The translations under genes were made by a program, and so were the position numbers. Under the pieces are notes generated by a model, which worked only from the letters and a program-made list of their open reading frames with translations, searched no databases and had not been told where the DNA came from. This document shows, one piece after another, positions 1 to 8,460 of a stretch of 64,000 nt of DNA (positions within the stretch are counted from its first letter, which is position 1; every line of letters starts with the position of its first letter). The stretch is from Rhodospirillaceae bacterium. Its GTDB lineage: Bacteria > Pseudomonadota > Alphaproteobacteria > Rhodospirillales > Rhodospirillaceae. The DNA lies in contig CANJSF010000014.1 in NCBI GenBank assembly GCA_947476925.1, positions 1-64,000 on the forward strand. Reading direction: 5' to 3'.

Positions 1-60
1 CCGAATGTCGCGTATCGTCTTCTCCGCACTTGCTGAAGTAACGTCTTGTTTTTGTCTCAT
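1..60 (-). CDS. IS3-family transposase OrfA, N-terminal fragment
   Basis: Only the first 20 residues are inside the window. They include SAEKTIRDIR, which resembles the start of the helix-turn-helix OrfA proteins of IS3-family elements (the xxAEKxxRDIRRATR type). OrfA normally binds the IS ends and is fused by programmed frameshift to the DDE transposase OrfB. The ATG at 60 is preceded by ggggag six bases upstream on the minus strand, which supports this start. The remainder lies off the left edge, so whether the transposase is intact cannot be told. Confidence 0.65.
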   Translation of the reverse strand, partial: MRQKQDVTSASAEKTIRDIR

Positions 61-148
61 CTTCGTCTCCCCTTCGGGACTACGATGAGCCAAAAACCCT
101 CCGATACTCAATTACCTAAAACGGGCCAACTTGTGCTGACGGGGTACA
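1..148 (-). mobile_element. IS3-family insertion sequence, 5' end (partial)
   Basis: Read on the minus strand from 148, the element begins TGTACCCCGTCAGC, a TG-starting terminus of the kind found at IS3-family ends. About 75 bp of leader follow, with a good ribosome site (ggggag), and then an OrfA-like start at 60. The element continues beyond the left edge of the window, so OrfB, the frameshift site and the other inverted repeat cannot be seen. The sbcB reading frame resumes directly to the right of 148, which places the IS end inside that gene. The family assignment rests on the OrfA N-terminus and the end sequence; the exact IS name is not known. Confidence 0.7.
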
Positions 149-149
149 G
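135..149. repeat. IS terminal sequence, copy 1 (15-bp direct repeat)
   Basis: The sequence gctgacggggtacag forms the outer end of the IS3-like element (the element probably ends at 148). An identical 15-mer in the same orientation occurs at 997-1011, on the other side of the sbcB remnant. Confidence 0.7.
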
Positions 150-962
150 GGTGAACTTCTCGAACTTCGTACCAAGCAGCTTGTTATGGAGCGCGTTGAG
201 CGGACGGACATTCTTAGTTTTGGCGAGTATTCTTTTGGTCGGCCTTACTCTGCGCCCGTTAGTTTTTTGGGTACAAATCCAGATGACCCGGGTCAGATTT
301 ACTTGTTTGATCTATCGCAAGATCCGCGGGATATCTCGGGGCTCGACGATTACGCGCTGCAACAGGCGTTATCCAAAACACCTCGTCCGATCCGAAGAGT
401 GCGTGCAAATAAGTGTCCGACTTTGCTCAGTTCTGCCTGGCCTGTGTTGAAAGACGATTTACCGGACGCTGAAACGTTGATCGAACGGGCTTTGTATTTG
501 CGGGACGCACCTGAGTTCGCCGCGCGGGTTCAACTGGCGTTTCAGGAGACTCGGCCTGAGTATGAGAAGTCGAGCGTTGTCGAGAAACGCATTTATGATG
601 GGTTTCTGTCGGGCAAAGATAGACAACTGCTGACGAGATTCCATGCTGCACCTTGGCCAGAGCGACCATCCATCGTCGGACAATTGCAGGACGAGCGTTA
701 TCGGGAACTCGGTCAGCGCTTGATTTACATCGAGCAAGGACCTCAGAGCGGATTGGATGCAGCCGTATGTGACTCTGTCCGACGCGATATAAATGCCCGG
801 GTATCGGGCGGTTCTTTTGAACAGCGTGGGAGGTCGGCGCGGACTGCAATGTATGAGCTAGATGATTTAGTTGCTGAGATGCCGGAAGCGAAGGGGCCGT
901 TTGCAACAACAGTACTTGAGTTCTATCGTGAGCTTGAAGACTCTTGCGCTTCTACGAACTAG
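150..962 (+). pseudogene. sbcB: Exodeoxyribonuclease I (SbcB), C-terminal remnant cut by an IS
   Basis: About 270 residues match the C-terminal half of exonuclease I (usual length about 475). Recognisable are the SH3-like/linker part with NPDDPGQIYLFDLSQDP and the IRRVRANKCPTLL segment, then the helical C-terminal domain. The N-terminal DEDD exonuclease domain with all catalytic residues is missing. The frame is open back to about 120, but bases before 149 belong to the IS, so homology starts at the IS boundary. An internal ATG at 186 could give a truncated product without nuclease activity. Loss of ExoI would affect single-strand 3'-5' DNA degradation and mismatch repair, unless another copy exists. 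Confidence 0.75.
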
Positions 963-1344
963 TGCAGCGTCTGCATCACACTTTCGCCCCGTTAGCGCTG
1001 ACGGGGTACAGTTGCCTCTGAAAACATATTTCTCTGGTCGAATGGCGTTCACCTGAGCGCGCGAACTTTCTAAATTAGCGACTACTCCAAAGAATCTCAA
1101 AACTTCACAGGCAAAATCTTTATAAGTCATTGTAATAAATGACGTATTCAATGAGGCAGTAGCTACAGGCGGCTTTTTTGCAGAGATCTATGAGACTAAA
1201 GAGCAAAACTGCAAAAATTCATGAGAATTTGTTGCGGGAGCGAATTGGCACAGCGGCCAAATTCGTCAATAGATTCAATGAGTCCTCATTGCGGGGTTTC
1301 ATTAGACCCTACAAAGAGCCACTTTTGACAGCCAACACCTTGCC
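963..1344. other. Gene-free stretch after the sbcB remnant
   Basis: About 380 bp with no convincing gene on either strand. It contains the solitary IS-end-like sequence and its palindrome (987-1011), followed by noticeably A/T-richer sequence from about 1060 to 1330. The short open frames here (for example 1178-1570 plus) lack family features and run into the opposite-strand transporter gene. It is probably debris of the rearrangement that disrupted sbcB. Confidence 0.5.
997..1011. repeat. IS-end-like sequence, copy 2 (15-bp direct repeat)
   Basis: This is identical to the IS end at 135-149 and in the same orientation, 35 bp after the sbcB stop codon. It overlaps a near-perfect 20-bp palindrome at 987-1006 (CCCCGT-T-AGCGCT-G-ACGGGG). 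It may be a solitary IS end left by a second insertion or deletion event. No transposase coding sequence is attached to it. Confidence 0.55.
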
Positions 1345-2835
1345 TCACCGACGCCGCACACGCTCCCACCGAATCACATCGTCTTCCACTTCAAAGGCGG
1401 CAACACTTTTGCCGAGGCCATCAAATGCCGCGCCGCGCCACAGCATCAGGCCCGGCGGGTCGGCGGCCTCGGCGGCCAGCACCGCACGCGTGCGTTGCTG
1501 GCGCTCAGGCTGTGAAAGCGCGGCTTCGGCTTGCGCAATCAACGGCATGATTTGCCGATCACAGTGGTAAGGGTGACTCCACGCACACGAGCGAAATCGA
1601 TAGCCGCGGAGCGAATCAAACCCCGCGAACGACCACGCAAACGCATCGCTGGCCCACACGCCGGTTTGTACGCTTTGAATCATTTGCGCGCTCGCCGACA
1701 TGCGCAGCGACATGGTCACGCCCACCTTGCTGAAGTCTTGCGCGATGCGTTGATACCAATCCACGTAGTTGCCGCCCGACGTGGAATCTAAAACCGCCGA
1801 GAATGAAAAGCCGTTCGCGTAGCCTGCCTCGCGTAGCAAAGCTCGCGCGCGGTCGGGGTCGTAGCCATATGGATTCAGATCGGGGTTAAAACCAAAGGCA
1901 CCTTCGTGGCTGAACTGCGTGGCCGGCGCGACGGCGTTATCGAGGAACGCTGCGATGATGGCTTTGGCATCAACCGCGTAATTTAAAGCCTGCCGCACAC
2001 GACGGTCTTTCAGCGGCGTGTCCTTGGTGGTGATGAACGCCAAAAAGTGCAAAATCGGCATCGCACGCGACACGACTGCGCCTCGCGCGGCTTCAATGCT
2101 GATTCTGTCTTCGGGGGCAACCGCTAACGCGATGTCCACCGCGCCCGACACTAACGCCTGCACGCGCGCAGCGGGGTCAGAGATTTCGATCACATCAAGC
2201 CCGTCAATCACGGGTGCGCGCCACGACGCCGCGTGCGCTTTTAAAGCCACGCGGTTTTCTTCCCAGTCGGTCACCACAAACGGCCCCGTGCCCACGGGCG
2301 CACGGGCAAAGCCGTCGCGCCCTAACGCGGCCCATTGCGTGGGCGAGGGAATACGCACAAAGCTGAGGTGAAGCGGCAATATCGGGTCGGGCGTCAGGGT
2401 AGTAACGGCCACTATCAATGGTCCCCGCGCGCTCACATCGGCAATACTCGCGGCCACATCCATGCTGGCGACGCTGTCGCGTCGGCCCGGGTCGGTGCGC
2501 AAATACTCAAATGCCGCCGCCACTGCCGCTGCGTTAAATGCTGTGCCATCGGCAAACTGAACATTCGGGCGCAGTTCGAACACCCACGTCGTTGGTGATT
2601 CCTGACGCCATGACACGGCCAATGCTGGCCTGGCCTCGCCCGCAGGCCCCACCGCGACCAACGGGTCGAACACCATGTGCGCGATCAACGCCATGGGCAG
2701 GGTAAGCGGTTGATAGGGATTGCCGCGCATGGGGGGCAAGGCTTGCGCGCCCACGCGCAGCGTGGCCGCCGTGGTGGCTGGGGTGCCCAAAGCCACGAAC
2801 GCCAGCACCGCAATCCCTATGATTCTTTTCAACAT
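1345..2835 (-). CDS. ABC transporter substrate-binding protein, family 5 (peptide/opine type)
   Basis: A 496-residue periplasmic binding protein of the SBP_bac_5 (DppA/OppA/NikA) family. The start at 2835 gives a clean signal peptide (MLKRIIGIAVLAFVALG, cleavage near TAA). The open frame extends to 2904, but that extension would bury the signal. Family features include the FDPLVAVG and WVFELRPNVQFADGTAF segments near the N-terminus and RRVRQALNYAVD in the middle. No permease or ATPase gene is adjacent, so it is either an orphan or serves the Opp importer at 16-20 kb. It resembles the binding protein at 27316-28839 more than the OppA at 21175: both carry a Cys pair SCxxxxPxxCD about 75 residues from the C-terminus. 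The ligand is unknown. Confidence 0.85.
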   Translation of the reverse strand: MLKRIIGIAVLAFVALGTPATTAATLRVGAQALPPMRGNPYQPLTLPMALIAHMVFDPLVAVGPAGEARPALAVSWRQESPTTWVFELRPNVQFADGTAFNAAAVAAAFEYLRTDPGRRDSVASMDVAASIADVSARGPLIVAVTTLTPDPILPLHLSFVRIPSPTQWAALGRDGFARAPVGTGPFVVTDWEENRVALKAHAASWRAPVIDGLDVIEISDPAARVQALVSGAVDIALAVAPEDRISIEAARGAVVSRAMPILHFLAFITTKDTPLKDRRVRQALNYAVDAKAIIAAFLDNAVAPATQFSHEGAFGFNPDLNPYGYDPDRARALLREAGYANGFSFSAVLDSTSGGNYVDWYQRIAQDFSKVGVTMSLRMSASAQMIQSVQTGVWASDAFAWSFAGFDSLRGYRFRSCAWSHPYHCDRQIMPLIAQAEAALSQPERQQRTRAVLAAEAADPPGLMLWRGAAFDGLGKSVAAFEVEDDVIRWERVRRR

Positions 2836-2967
2836 TGCGAGCGGCCCGACAGTTAAGGCAGATATGCCCACGACGCGCACACTCATCGATCGGCACGCTG
2901 TCAAACTAGCGCTCTTTGTTTAATCTGTGCAAATCGAGATTGTCGCCCAACACCGACGAGGAGCTTG

Positions 2968-3774
2968 ATGAACCGCGAATTGCTGCACCCCATCACGGCC
3001 ACGCACATCCAGGATTACGCTCGCGATGGTGCGGTGTGTATCCGCAATCTGCTCGATTCCGATTGGGTCGCCCGAATGCGCCTGGCGGCTGATCGGGTGA
3101 TCGCCGATCCCGCAGCCCACGGCAAGCTCAGCATCTCGCAGGGCGAGACCATGACCTCGGTGTGCTATATGTGGCGGCAAGACGCTGATTTCCGCGACCT
3201 GCTGTTTCATTCGCCGGTCGCTGAAGCTGTGGGGCGCGTGATTGGCTCGCGCGCCATTCGCATTTATCACGACCACCTGTTTCATAAGCCGCCCAACTCG
3301 CCAAAGGTGATGACCTGGCACATGGATGCAACCGCCTGGCCCGTCAGCGGGCAGATGGCGCCTAACATTTGGATTGCACTGACTGATGTGCGCGCCGAGA
3401 ACGGCCGTGTCGAGTTTCTGGCCGGGTACCACCGGTATTGTGTGGAAAACAAGATCGAGCACGGTTTCAAAGAAGGCCAAGCCAGCGGCCCATGTCCCGA
3501 CTTCGAGAAACAGCGATCAGACCCAGATCGAAAATTCATCACCTGGGATTTGAAGGCGGGCGACGCGGTGCTGTTTCATCCCCTCACGCCGCACTTCTCG
3601 AAAGGTAATGCGTCGACCACAGATCCGCGCATCGGATTAGCATTGCGCCTATTTGGCGACGACGTGCGCTGGAACCCGCTGCCTTATAAAGCCACTATTC
3701 CCGGCGTGCCCGAGTTGCCGCCCGGCCAAGCTCCTGATGGTGAATTTTTCCCCGTGTTGTGGTGTGCGTCATGA
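2968..3774 (+). CDS. Phytanoyl-CoA dioxygenase (PhyH) family protein
   Basis: A 268-residue Fe(II)/2-oxoglutarate-dependent oxygenase. The iron ligands appear as H118 and D120 in WHMDATAW and H209 in PHFSKGN; R221 is placed to bind 2-oxoglutarate. The start is ATG 2968, behind gaggag; a TTG lies just before it at 2965. Members hydroxylate many small molecules, not only phytanoyl-CoA, so the substrate is open. The gene overlaps the following cupin gene by ATGA, so the two are translationally coupled and probably act on the same compound. Confidence 0.85.
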   Translation: MNRELLHPITATHIQDYARDGAVCIRNLLDSDWVARMRLAADRVIADPAAHGKLSISQGETMTSVCYMWRQDADFRDLLFHSPVAEAVGRVIGSRAIRIYHDHLFHKPPNSPKVMTWHMDATAWPVSGQMAPNIWIALTDVRAENGRVEFLAGYHRYCVENKIEHGFKEGQASGPCPDFEKQRSDPDRKFITWDLKAGDAVLFHPLTPHFSKGNASTTDPRIGLALRLFGDDVRWNPLPYKATIPGVPELPPGQAPDGEFFPVLWCAS

Positions 3775-4121
3775 AAATGCTCAGCCTTATTAGTGGGGCC
3801 GATGGCCAATCTCATTTCTCTGAAGTTGATTTGCCGGAGATAGACTCCTACGCCGGGCGTAAATCGGTCCTACAGTCGTGCGCAGGCTGGGAGACCGGCG
3901 AAAGCCGCGCCGGCGCATTTCTCGACTTCCACGTCGCGCGCGTGCCGCGCGTGCTCATTGTGTTGTCGGGCGCGCTTGAAGTGGGCATCGGTTCGGGCGA
4001 AGTACGCCGTTTCGGCCCAGGCGACGCGCTCTATGCACAAGACACCACGGGCCAGGGCCACACCTCTCGCTTTGTCGGCGAGACACCCACGCGCATGCTG
4101 ACGATTCCGATTAAGCCGTAG
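3771..4121 (+). CDS. Small cupin-domain protein
   Basis: A 116-residue single-domain cupin. The beta-barrel core shows as RVLIVLSGALEVGIGSGEVR followed by the turn FGPGDALYAQD and the second-motif region GQGHTSR. The usual two histidines and glutamate of cupin motif 1 are not evident, so metal binding is uncertain. The start ATG at 3771 overlaps the stop of the PhyH gene; a GTG at 3759 would also be in frame but less likely. It may be a binding or stabilising partner, or a small isomerase, for the dioxygenase product. The function cannot be inferred further. Confidence 0.7.
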   Translation: MKMLSLISGADGQSHFSEVDLPEIDSYAGRKSVLQSCAGWETGESRAGAFLDFHVARVPRVLIVLSGALEVGIGSGEVRRFGPGDALYAQDTTGQGHTSRFVGETPTRMLTIPIKP

Positions 4122-4179
4122 GGCGAGCCTGCGAACGGCCCACCGTGTGGACGCGTGAACTATGAATCAATGAGAATGC

Positions 4180-4209
4180 TAGTTTAGGTTGATATCATCC
4201 CCCTATAAT
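4180..4209 (+). promoter_or_regulatory. Possible sigma-70 promoter of the TonB receptor gene
   Basis: A perfect TATAAT lies at 4204-4209, 41 bp before the receptor start codon. The -35 region is weak: tagttt lies about 18 bp upstream, and ttgata at 4189 is too close to be a -35 element. The -10 match supports a promoter, but strength and regulation cannot be judged. Confidence 0.4.
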
Positions 4210-4250
4210 AGCTTTGCGTAATCTAGAAGAATATCGCTAGGGGAACCAAC

Positions 4251-6674
4251 ATGGGGATGACATTGCGAAAGCACACGCTGCTAAGGACCACTGCCGCGCT
4301 GGCAGGTTTTGCCGCAACGGCGTTTCCGCCCCTGCAAACCTTTGCACAACAGTCCAACATCGAGGAAATTGTTGTCACGGCGCGTAAGCGCGAAGAGAAG
4401 CTGCTCGAAACTCCCGTCGCCGTTTCCGCCGTGACGGCCAAAGATATCGAAGCGCTCGGCCTTACAAATCTCAACGACGTCACCAAAGCAACGCCTGGGT
4501 TCTTCATCTCGAATTACGGTACCCAACGCAACGACCGCGCAACGCAAGTGCTTACCGTGCGTGGCATGCCCCCGTCTATCAACACCATTCCCTCGGCCAG
4601 CGTGTTCATTAATGGCGCCCCGGTCACGGGCGGCTTCGTGCCCGGCGTGGGTGATTTGGAGCGCGTCGAAGTCGTGAAGGGGCCGCAGAGCGCTTATTTC
4701 GGCCGGTCATCATTCGCCGGTGCCGTCAACTTGGTCACCAAAACACCCGGCAACGAATTCAAGGGATCTCTCAGCGCGTTGGCCGGCAGCAATAGTTGGA
4801 CGGACTTTAGTGCCTCGCTTGAGGGGCCAATTGTCGCCGACATGTTGAGCGTGCGCTTAAGCGGTCGGTCTTACAAGACCGATGGTCAATACACTAACAG
4901 CGCGGACAATTCACGATTGGGCGACAGGTCGACGAAGAGTGTGTATGGGGTGGTTAGTTTCACGCCCGTCGACAATTTCCGCGCCAATGTGTTTGTCACT
5001 TATTGGGAGGACAAAGACGGCGCCCCGGCAACCGGGAAGTTTACCGCCGCAAACGATTTCAACTGCCGGGCCGGCGGCACAGCGACATATTTGTGCGGGA
5101 CATTGCCGAAGTTTCCAGTCAATCGCTTAGGCGTGAATTTCCCGCTCGATGTGCCAATCACGGGCGGAACCTTTACCAGCCTGATTACCAACAACGGTCT
5201 CGGTTTTGCTGGGCCATTGGGCGCTGCGCGACATTCGACACCCGGATTGTTTCGTGAAGCGTGGCACGCCAACGGCGTCTTGGAATACGACATCCCCAGC
5301 GTCGACGTGACACTCAGCTCCGTCACCGCTTACAATCAACAATACAGCGACAACATCGTTAATTCTTACGCCGAAGATTTACAGTCCGTACCCAACGCCA
5401 ACTTTGGTCGCGTTGCCAATGTTTATGCATATCCAACGTTGCTGCTGCTCACCCAAGGCAAGGTCAAGGACTTCAGCCAAGAACTGCGCGCCACATCCGA
5501 CCAGACTCAGCGCTTGCGTGGCATGCTGGGTGTGAATTTTTACAAAACGTATCCTGGCTTTGGGCGGGTGTACGGCATACGTGAAAATACAGGCCCCGCG
5601 AATTTCAGCGGCACAACCACCAGCACGCTGACGCAAACCAAAGGCATCTTTGGCAGCCTCGCCTATGACCTGACCGATGAACTGACGGCAACCTTCGAAG
5701 GGCGTTATCAGGGCGACCGCATTACGTCGTTCAATTGGGCCACCAATACAATTGTCAGCACGCCCACGGGCGTGCCGTTACAAAAAACATTTAAGAATTT
5801 CATTCCTCGCGCCAACCTGGAATACAATGTCACTCCCGACATCATGCTCTACGCCACTTATTCCAAGGGCGTGAATCCAGGCACGTTCAACACGATTCTT
5901 GCGACCGAAACACAAGCTCGAAATTTGGCATTGTACACAGCCAATAGCATCGGCTTGTTTGTGAATCCCGAAAAACTCATCAACTATGAACTGGGAGCAA
6001 AAGGCCGCTTGCTCGATGGCCGCGCAACGTTCGCACTGGCAGCCTATACATCGCGTTGGCGCAATCAGATCATTCAGGTGCCGATACAGGTCTTCTTGAA
6101 CGCCGCATCGACAGTGCTGGATTTCACGCAACGTCCATCACAGAACAGCGGCAACACCAACTTGAAGGGGATTGAGCTCGACAGCACGCTTGCGCCTACC
6201 GAGCAGATCACGCTGCGCCTGAACGGCGCGTTCAACGACAGCAAAATCAAGACCTACTCCTGCCCGGTTTTCTGTCAGTCGATTATCGGCACGAGCTTCT
6301 TGGCAGCTCCAGTGGGCAACCATCTGCCAGTCACGCCGCGTTACAACGGGCTTGCGTCAGCACAATACAAAGACAAGCTCACGAGAGATTTCGATTGGTT
6401 TGTCACGGGTGAATATGTTTTTGCCGGCCCCATTTTTGCCGACATCACCAACGTCGTCAAAAGCCAGCCACAAAAAATCGTCAACTTCCGCGTTGGTGTT
6501 GAGACCAAAAACATCCTGCTTGAAGCATTCGTCCTCAACGCTTTCCAGAACTATTACTTCTCGACCGTGCAACGTGACACCGACCAGTTCCGGGGAACCG
6601 TGTCACAAGGCGCGATTTACGTGGGCCCGCCGGTCAGGCGTCAGGCCGGCATCAGGGCAAGGTATAGCTTCTGA
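4251..6674 (+). CDS. TonB-dependent outer-membrane receptor
   Basis: An 807-residue receptor with a signal peptide (about residues 1-30, ending near FAQ). A TonB-box-like segment, IEEIVVTARKREE, is followed by the plug domain (RGMPPSINTIPSASVFINGAP, then VEVVKGPQSAYFGRSSFAGAVN) and a 22-strand-type barrel ending RARYSF with the terminal phenylalanine. The EEIVVTARKR opening is typical of the large receptor families in alphaproteobacteria that import complex organic molecules rather than only siderophores. It is flanked by oxygenase and oxidase genes and is a good candidate for outer-membrane uptake of the cluster's substrate. It is monocistronic, with a stem-loop after the stop codon. Confidence 0.92.
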   Translation: MGMTLRKHTLLRTTAALAGFAATAFPPLQTFAQQSNIEEIVVTARKREEKLLETPVAVSAVTAKDIEALGLTNLNDVTKATPGFFISNYGTQRNDRATQVLTVRGMPPSINTIPSASVFINGAPVTGGFVPGVGDLERVEVVKGPQSAYFGRSSFAGAVNLVTKTPGNEFKGSLSALAGSNSWTDFSASLEGPIVADMLSVRLSGRSYKTDGQYTNSADNSRLGDRSTKSVYGVVSFTPVDNFRANVFVTYWEDKDGAPATGKFTAANDFNCRAGGTATYLCGTLPKFPVNRLGVNFPLDVPITGGTFTSLITNNGLGFAGPLGAARHSTPGLFREAWHANGVLEYDIPSVDVTLSSVTAYNQQYSDNIVNSYAEDLQSVPNANFGRVANVYAYPTLLLLTQGKVKDFSQELRATSDQTQRLRGMLGVNFYKTYPGFGRVYGIRENTGPANFSGTTTSTLTQTKGIFGSLAYDLTDELTATFEGRYQGDRITSFNWATNTIVSTPTGVPLQKTFKNFIPRANLEYNVTPDIMLYATYSKGVNPGTFNTILATETQARNLALYTANSIGLFVNPEKLINYELGAKGRLLDGRATFALAAYTSRWRNQIIQVPIQVFLNAASTVLDFTQRPSQNSGNTNLKGIELDSTLAPTEQITLRLNGAFNDSKIKTYSCPVFCQSIIGTSFLAAPVGNHLPVTPRYNGLASAQYKDKLTRDFDWFVTGEYVFAGPIFADITNVVKSQPQKIVNFRVGVETKNILLEAFVLNAFQNYYFSTVQRDTDQFRGTVSQGAIYVGPPVRRQAGIRARYSF

Positions 6675-6681
6675 TAACCGG

Positions 6682-6714
6682 CGAGATCAATTTCCTGCGC
6701 TGAGATTGATCTCG
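6682..6714. terminator. Stem-loop between convergent genes
   Basis: A perfect 10-bp inverted repeat, CGAGATCAAT and ATTGATCTCG, with a 13-nt loop lies between the converging stop codons of the TonB receptor (6674) and the FAD oxidase (6723). No T-run follows on either side, so it is a bidirectional terminator or mRNA-end stabiliser at best. Confidence 0.5.
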
Positions 6715-6722
6715 TCGAACCG

Positions 6723-8303
6723 CTAGAACCCCAAATTCCCAGGGTTCATCAGGCCATCGGGGTCCAGCAACGTTTTGAGTTGCTGGGCCAGTTCGGCAGT
6801 CGCGGGCAGTAACGCCTCTTGATAGGGATAGAACTTCGCAAACTGCACGTGCACGGCCCCAAGCTCGTAGACAAGATCACGGAACTGCTCGCGTAGCGTT
6901 TGAACAAATTTGCGTGTATCGGGCTGGGCAGGGTTATTGCGGAATTTCTCGGCTTCATCGCCGGGCAATGCGCGCAAGTGCAGTTCGCTGACAGAATCAT
7001 TCCACGTGAAGCAGGGCTCGCACATAAAGTGAAATTGTGAGCACGACGTCACGTAAGAAACCGTGACGTTATGTTTTTTGATCTCGGCCGCTCGCTCGGC
7101 AAAAAAGCTTTGCACCTTGGTCGCAATCTCAACCGCGCGGGTGATTTCAAACATCGAATTTGTTGCCACCCAGCGCTCGCCGTTTTTGCCTAAAAACTTT
7201 CGTACCGTCGGGCCAGTGGCCTCGGCGGCGCGCAGCAAAATCGGCGGCAGCTCTTTTTCCGCCCGCTTCATGATCATCGCGCGCGCTTCTTCGATGCCGG
7301 CATCTGCCGCAGCTTGGTTCACGCCTTCGCTTTTGACATGCAGTGTCCAGCCCGCATCGGCCATGAAGTCGCGGCCCGTCAGCGCCATTTTCACAGACTC
7401 AGTCAGTCCACCGAAAAAGCTATCCCCCGTGCGCACAACCTCGGTGAGTGTTTTAACGCCTTGCTTCCAGGCTACTTGCGGGGCCATACGGCTTTCATAG
7501 GGATCGAGCCCCAGCCGCGTGACGAGGTGATCAAGCTGCGAGAGTTCAATCATGGTCGCGGCTAAGTCTTCATAGGATTTGAATGCGAACGACCCATACC
7601 CCAGCGCTTTGGGTTTGCGGCGCAGGTGAACCACCACAGCGGTTTTAATGCCAAAAGCACCGCAATCGCCCAAAAACAAACCCGTCAGGTCCGGACCAAA
7701 GTTGCGATAAAACGGCGAGGCTTCGCCTTTGCGTCCCCATGAACCGGTGCGAACGACCGTGCCATTGGCCAGCACGACCTCAAGGCCCAATATACCAGCC
7801 ATGGTTCCCGGCAAATTTTGCGAGGCCGCACCGCCGACTGTGGAATGACTGCCCGACATCGGCGGGCTCACCAAACTTGGCACCAATCCGTGCTCGGCCG
7901 CAGCGCGCATCAGCGTCAGCCACGTACACCCCGCGCCCACAATGGCGTAGCGGCCCGTAGGATTGATTTGAATCACGGCGTTGAGCTTCGTTAGGTCCAG
8001 CAATACGCTGGGGCCGGCATCGCGAAGGTAGCCCTTGGTGTAAGACATGCCGCCGCCGCGCACGATGATCGGCATTGCGTGCTTGTGGGCTAACGTAGCG
8101 ATAGCGGAAATCTCTGAGGTCTGGGTTGGTTGAACAACCACATCGGGCAGGCGCACGCCCTCCCAAAAGAACACATCGTTTTCGTATAGTTTGCGCTCGC
8201 TCAATTCGGTCAGAATTTTCGCAGGCGGCAGTAGGGCGGCCAATGCGCCGACAAAAGCTGTGGTCGCCTCAGCGGTGTTTGAAGGTTGCAGACTTGCGTT
8301 CAT
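6723..8303 (-). CDS. FAD-linked oxidase of the VAO/PCMH family
   Basis: A 526-residue flavoprotein. The N-terminal FAD-binding domain (about residues 50-230) has VVVQPTQTSEISAIATLAHK, the loop RGGGMSYTKGY and SGSHSTVGGAASQNLPGTMAG. The C-terminal FAD-linked oxidase domain ends LLDPDGLMNPGNLGF, as in 4-cresol dehydrogenase, vanillyl-alcohol oxidase and glycolate oxidase subunit GlcD. Covalent flavin attachment cannot be assigned by eye. There is no signal peptide, so it is cytoplasmic. It may oxidise an alcohol or phenolic side chain. The 157-bp gap upstream separates it from the isochorismatase-family gene on the same strand. Confidence 0.85.
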   Translation of the reverse strand: MNASLQPSNTAEATTAFVGALAALLPPAKILTELSERKLYENDVFFWEGVRLPDVVVQPTQTSEISAIATLAHKHAMPIIVRGGGMSYTKGYLRDAGPSVLLDLTKLNAVIQINPTGRYAIVGAGCTWLTLMRAAAEHGLVPSLVSPPMSGSHSTVGGAASQNLPGTMAGILGLEVVLANGTVVRTGSWGRKGEASPFYRNFGPDLTGLFLGDCGAFGIKTAVVVHLRRKPKALGYGSFAFKSYEDLAATMIELSQLDHLVTRLGLDPYESRMAPQVAWKQGVKTLTEVVRTGDSFFGGLTESVKMALTGRDFMADAGWTLHVKSEGVNQAAADAGIEEARAMIMKRAEKELPPILLRAAEATGPTVRKFLGKNGERWVATNSMFEITRAVEIATKVQSFFAERAAEIKKHNVTVSYVTSCSQFHFMCEPCFTWNDSVSELHLRALPGDEAEKFRNNPAQPDTRKFVQTLREQFRDLVYELGAVHVQFAKFYPYQEALLPATAELAQQLKTLLDPDGLMNPGNLGF

Positions 8304-8460
8304 GGTTGAATTTCTCTTGGGGTGGGGTCGGCGTTTATGTTGCGCTGCAGCATTTTTTAGCGGGGCATGGCCATATTAACCACCAGGTGGATGGCCTCAC
8401 CAGTAAAAAGCCGACCATAACTGGTAGAACTGGTCGCTGCACCGCAATACAAAATGCCAG

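Noticed and set aside
1178-1570. 130-codon plus-strand frame after the sbcB remnant
   Set aside because: Its second half is the shadow of the binding-protein gene on the minus strand, and the first half shows no recognised motif.
8380-8390. Small palindrome CCACCAGGTGG between the isochorismatase-family and FAD oxidase genes
   Set aside because: It is short and of common type; nothing else supports an operator or terminator.
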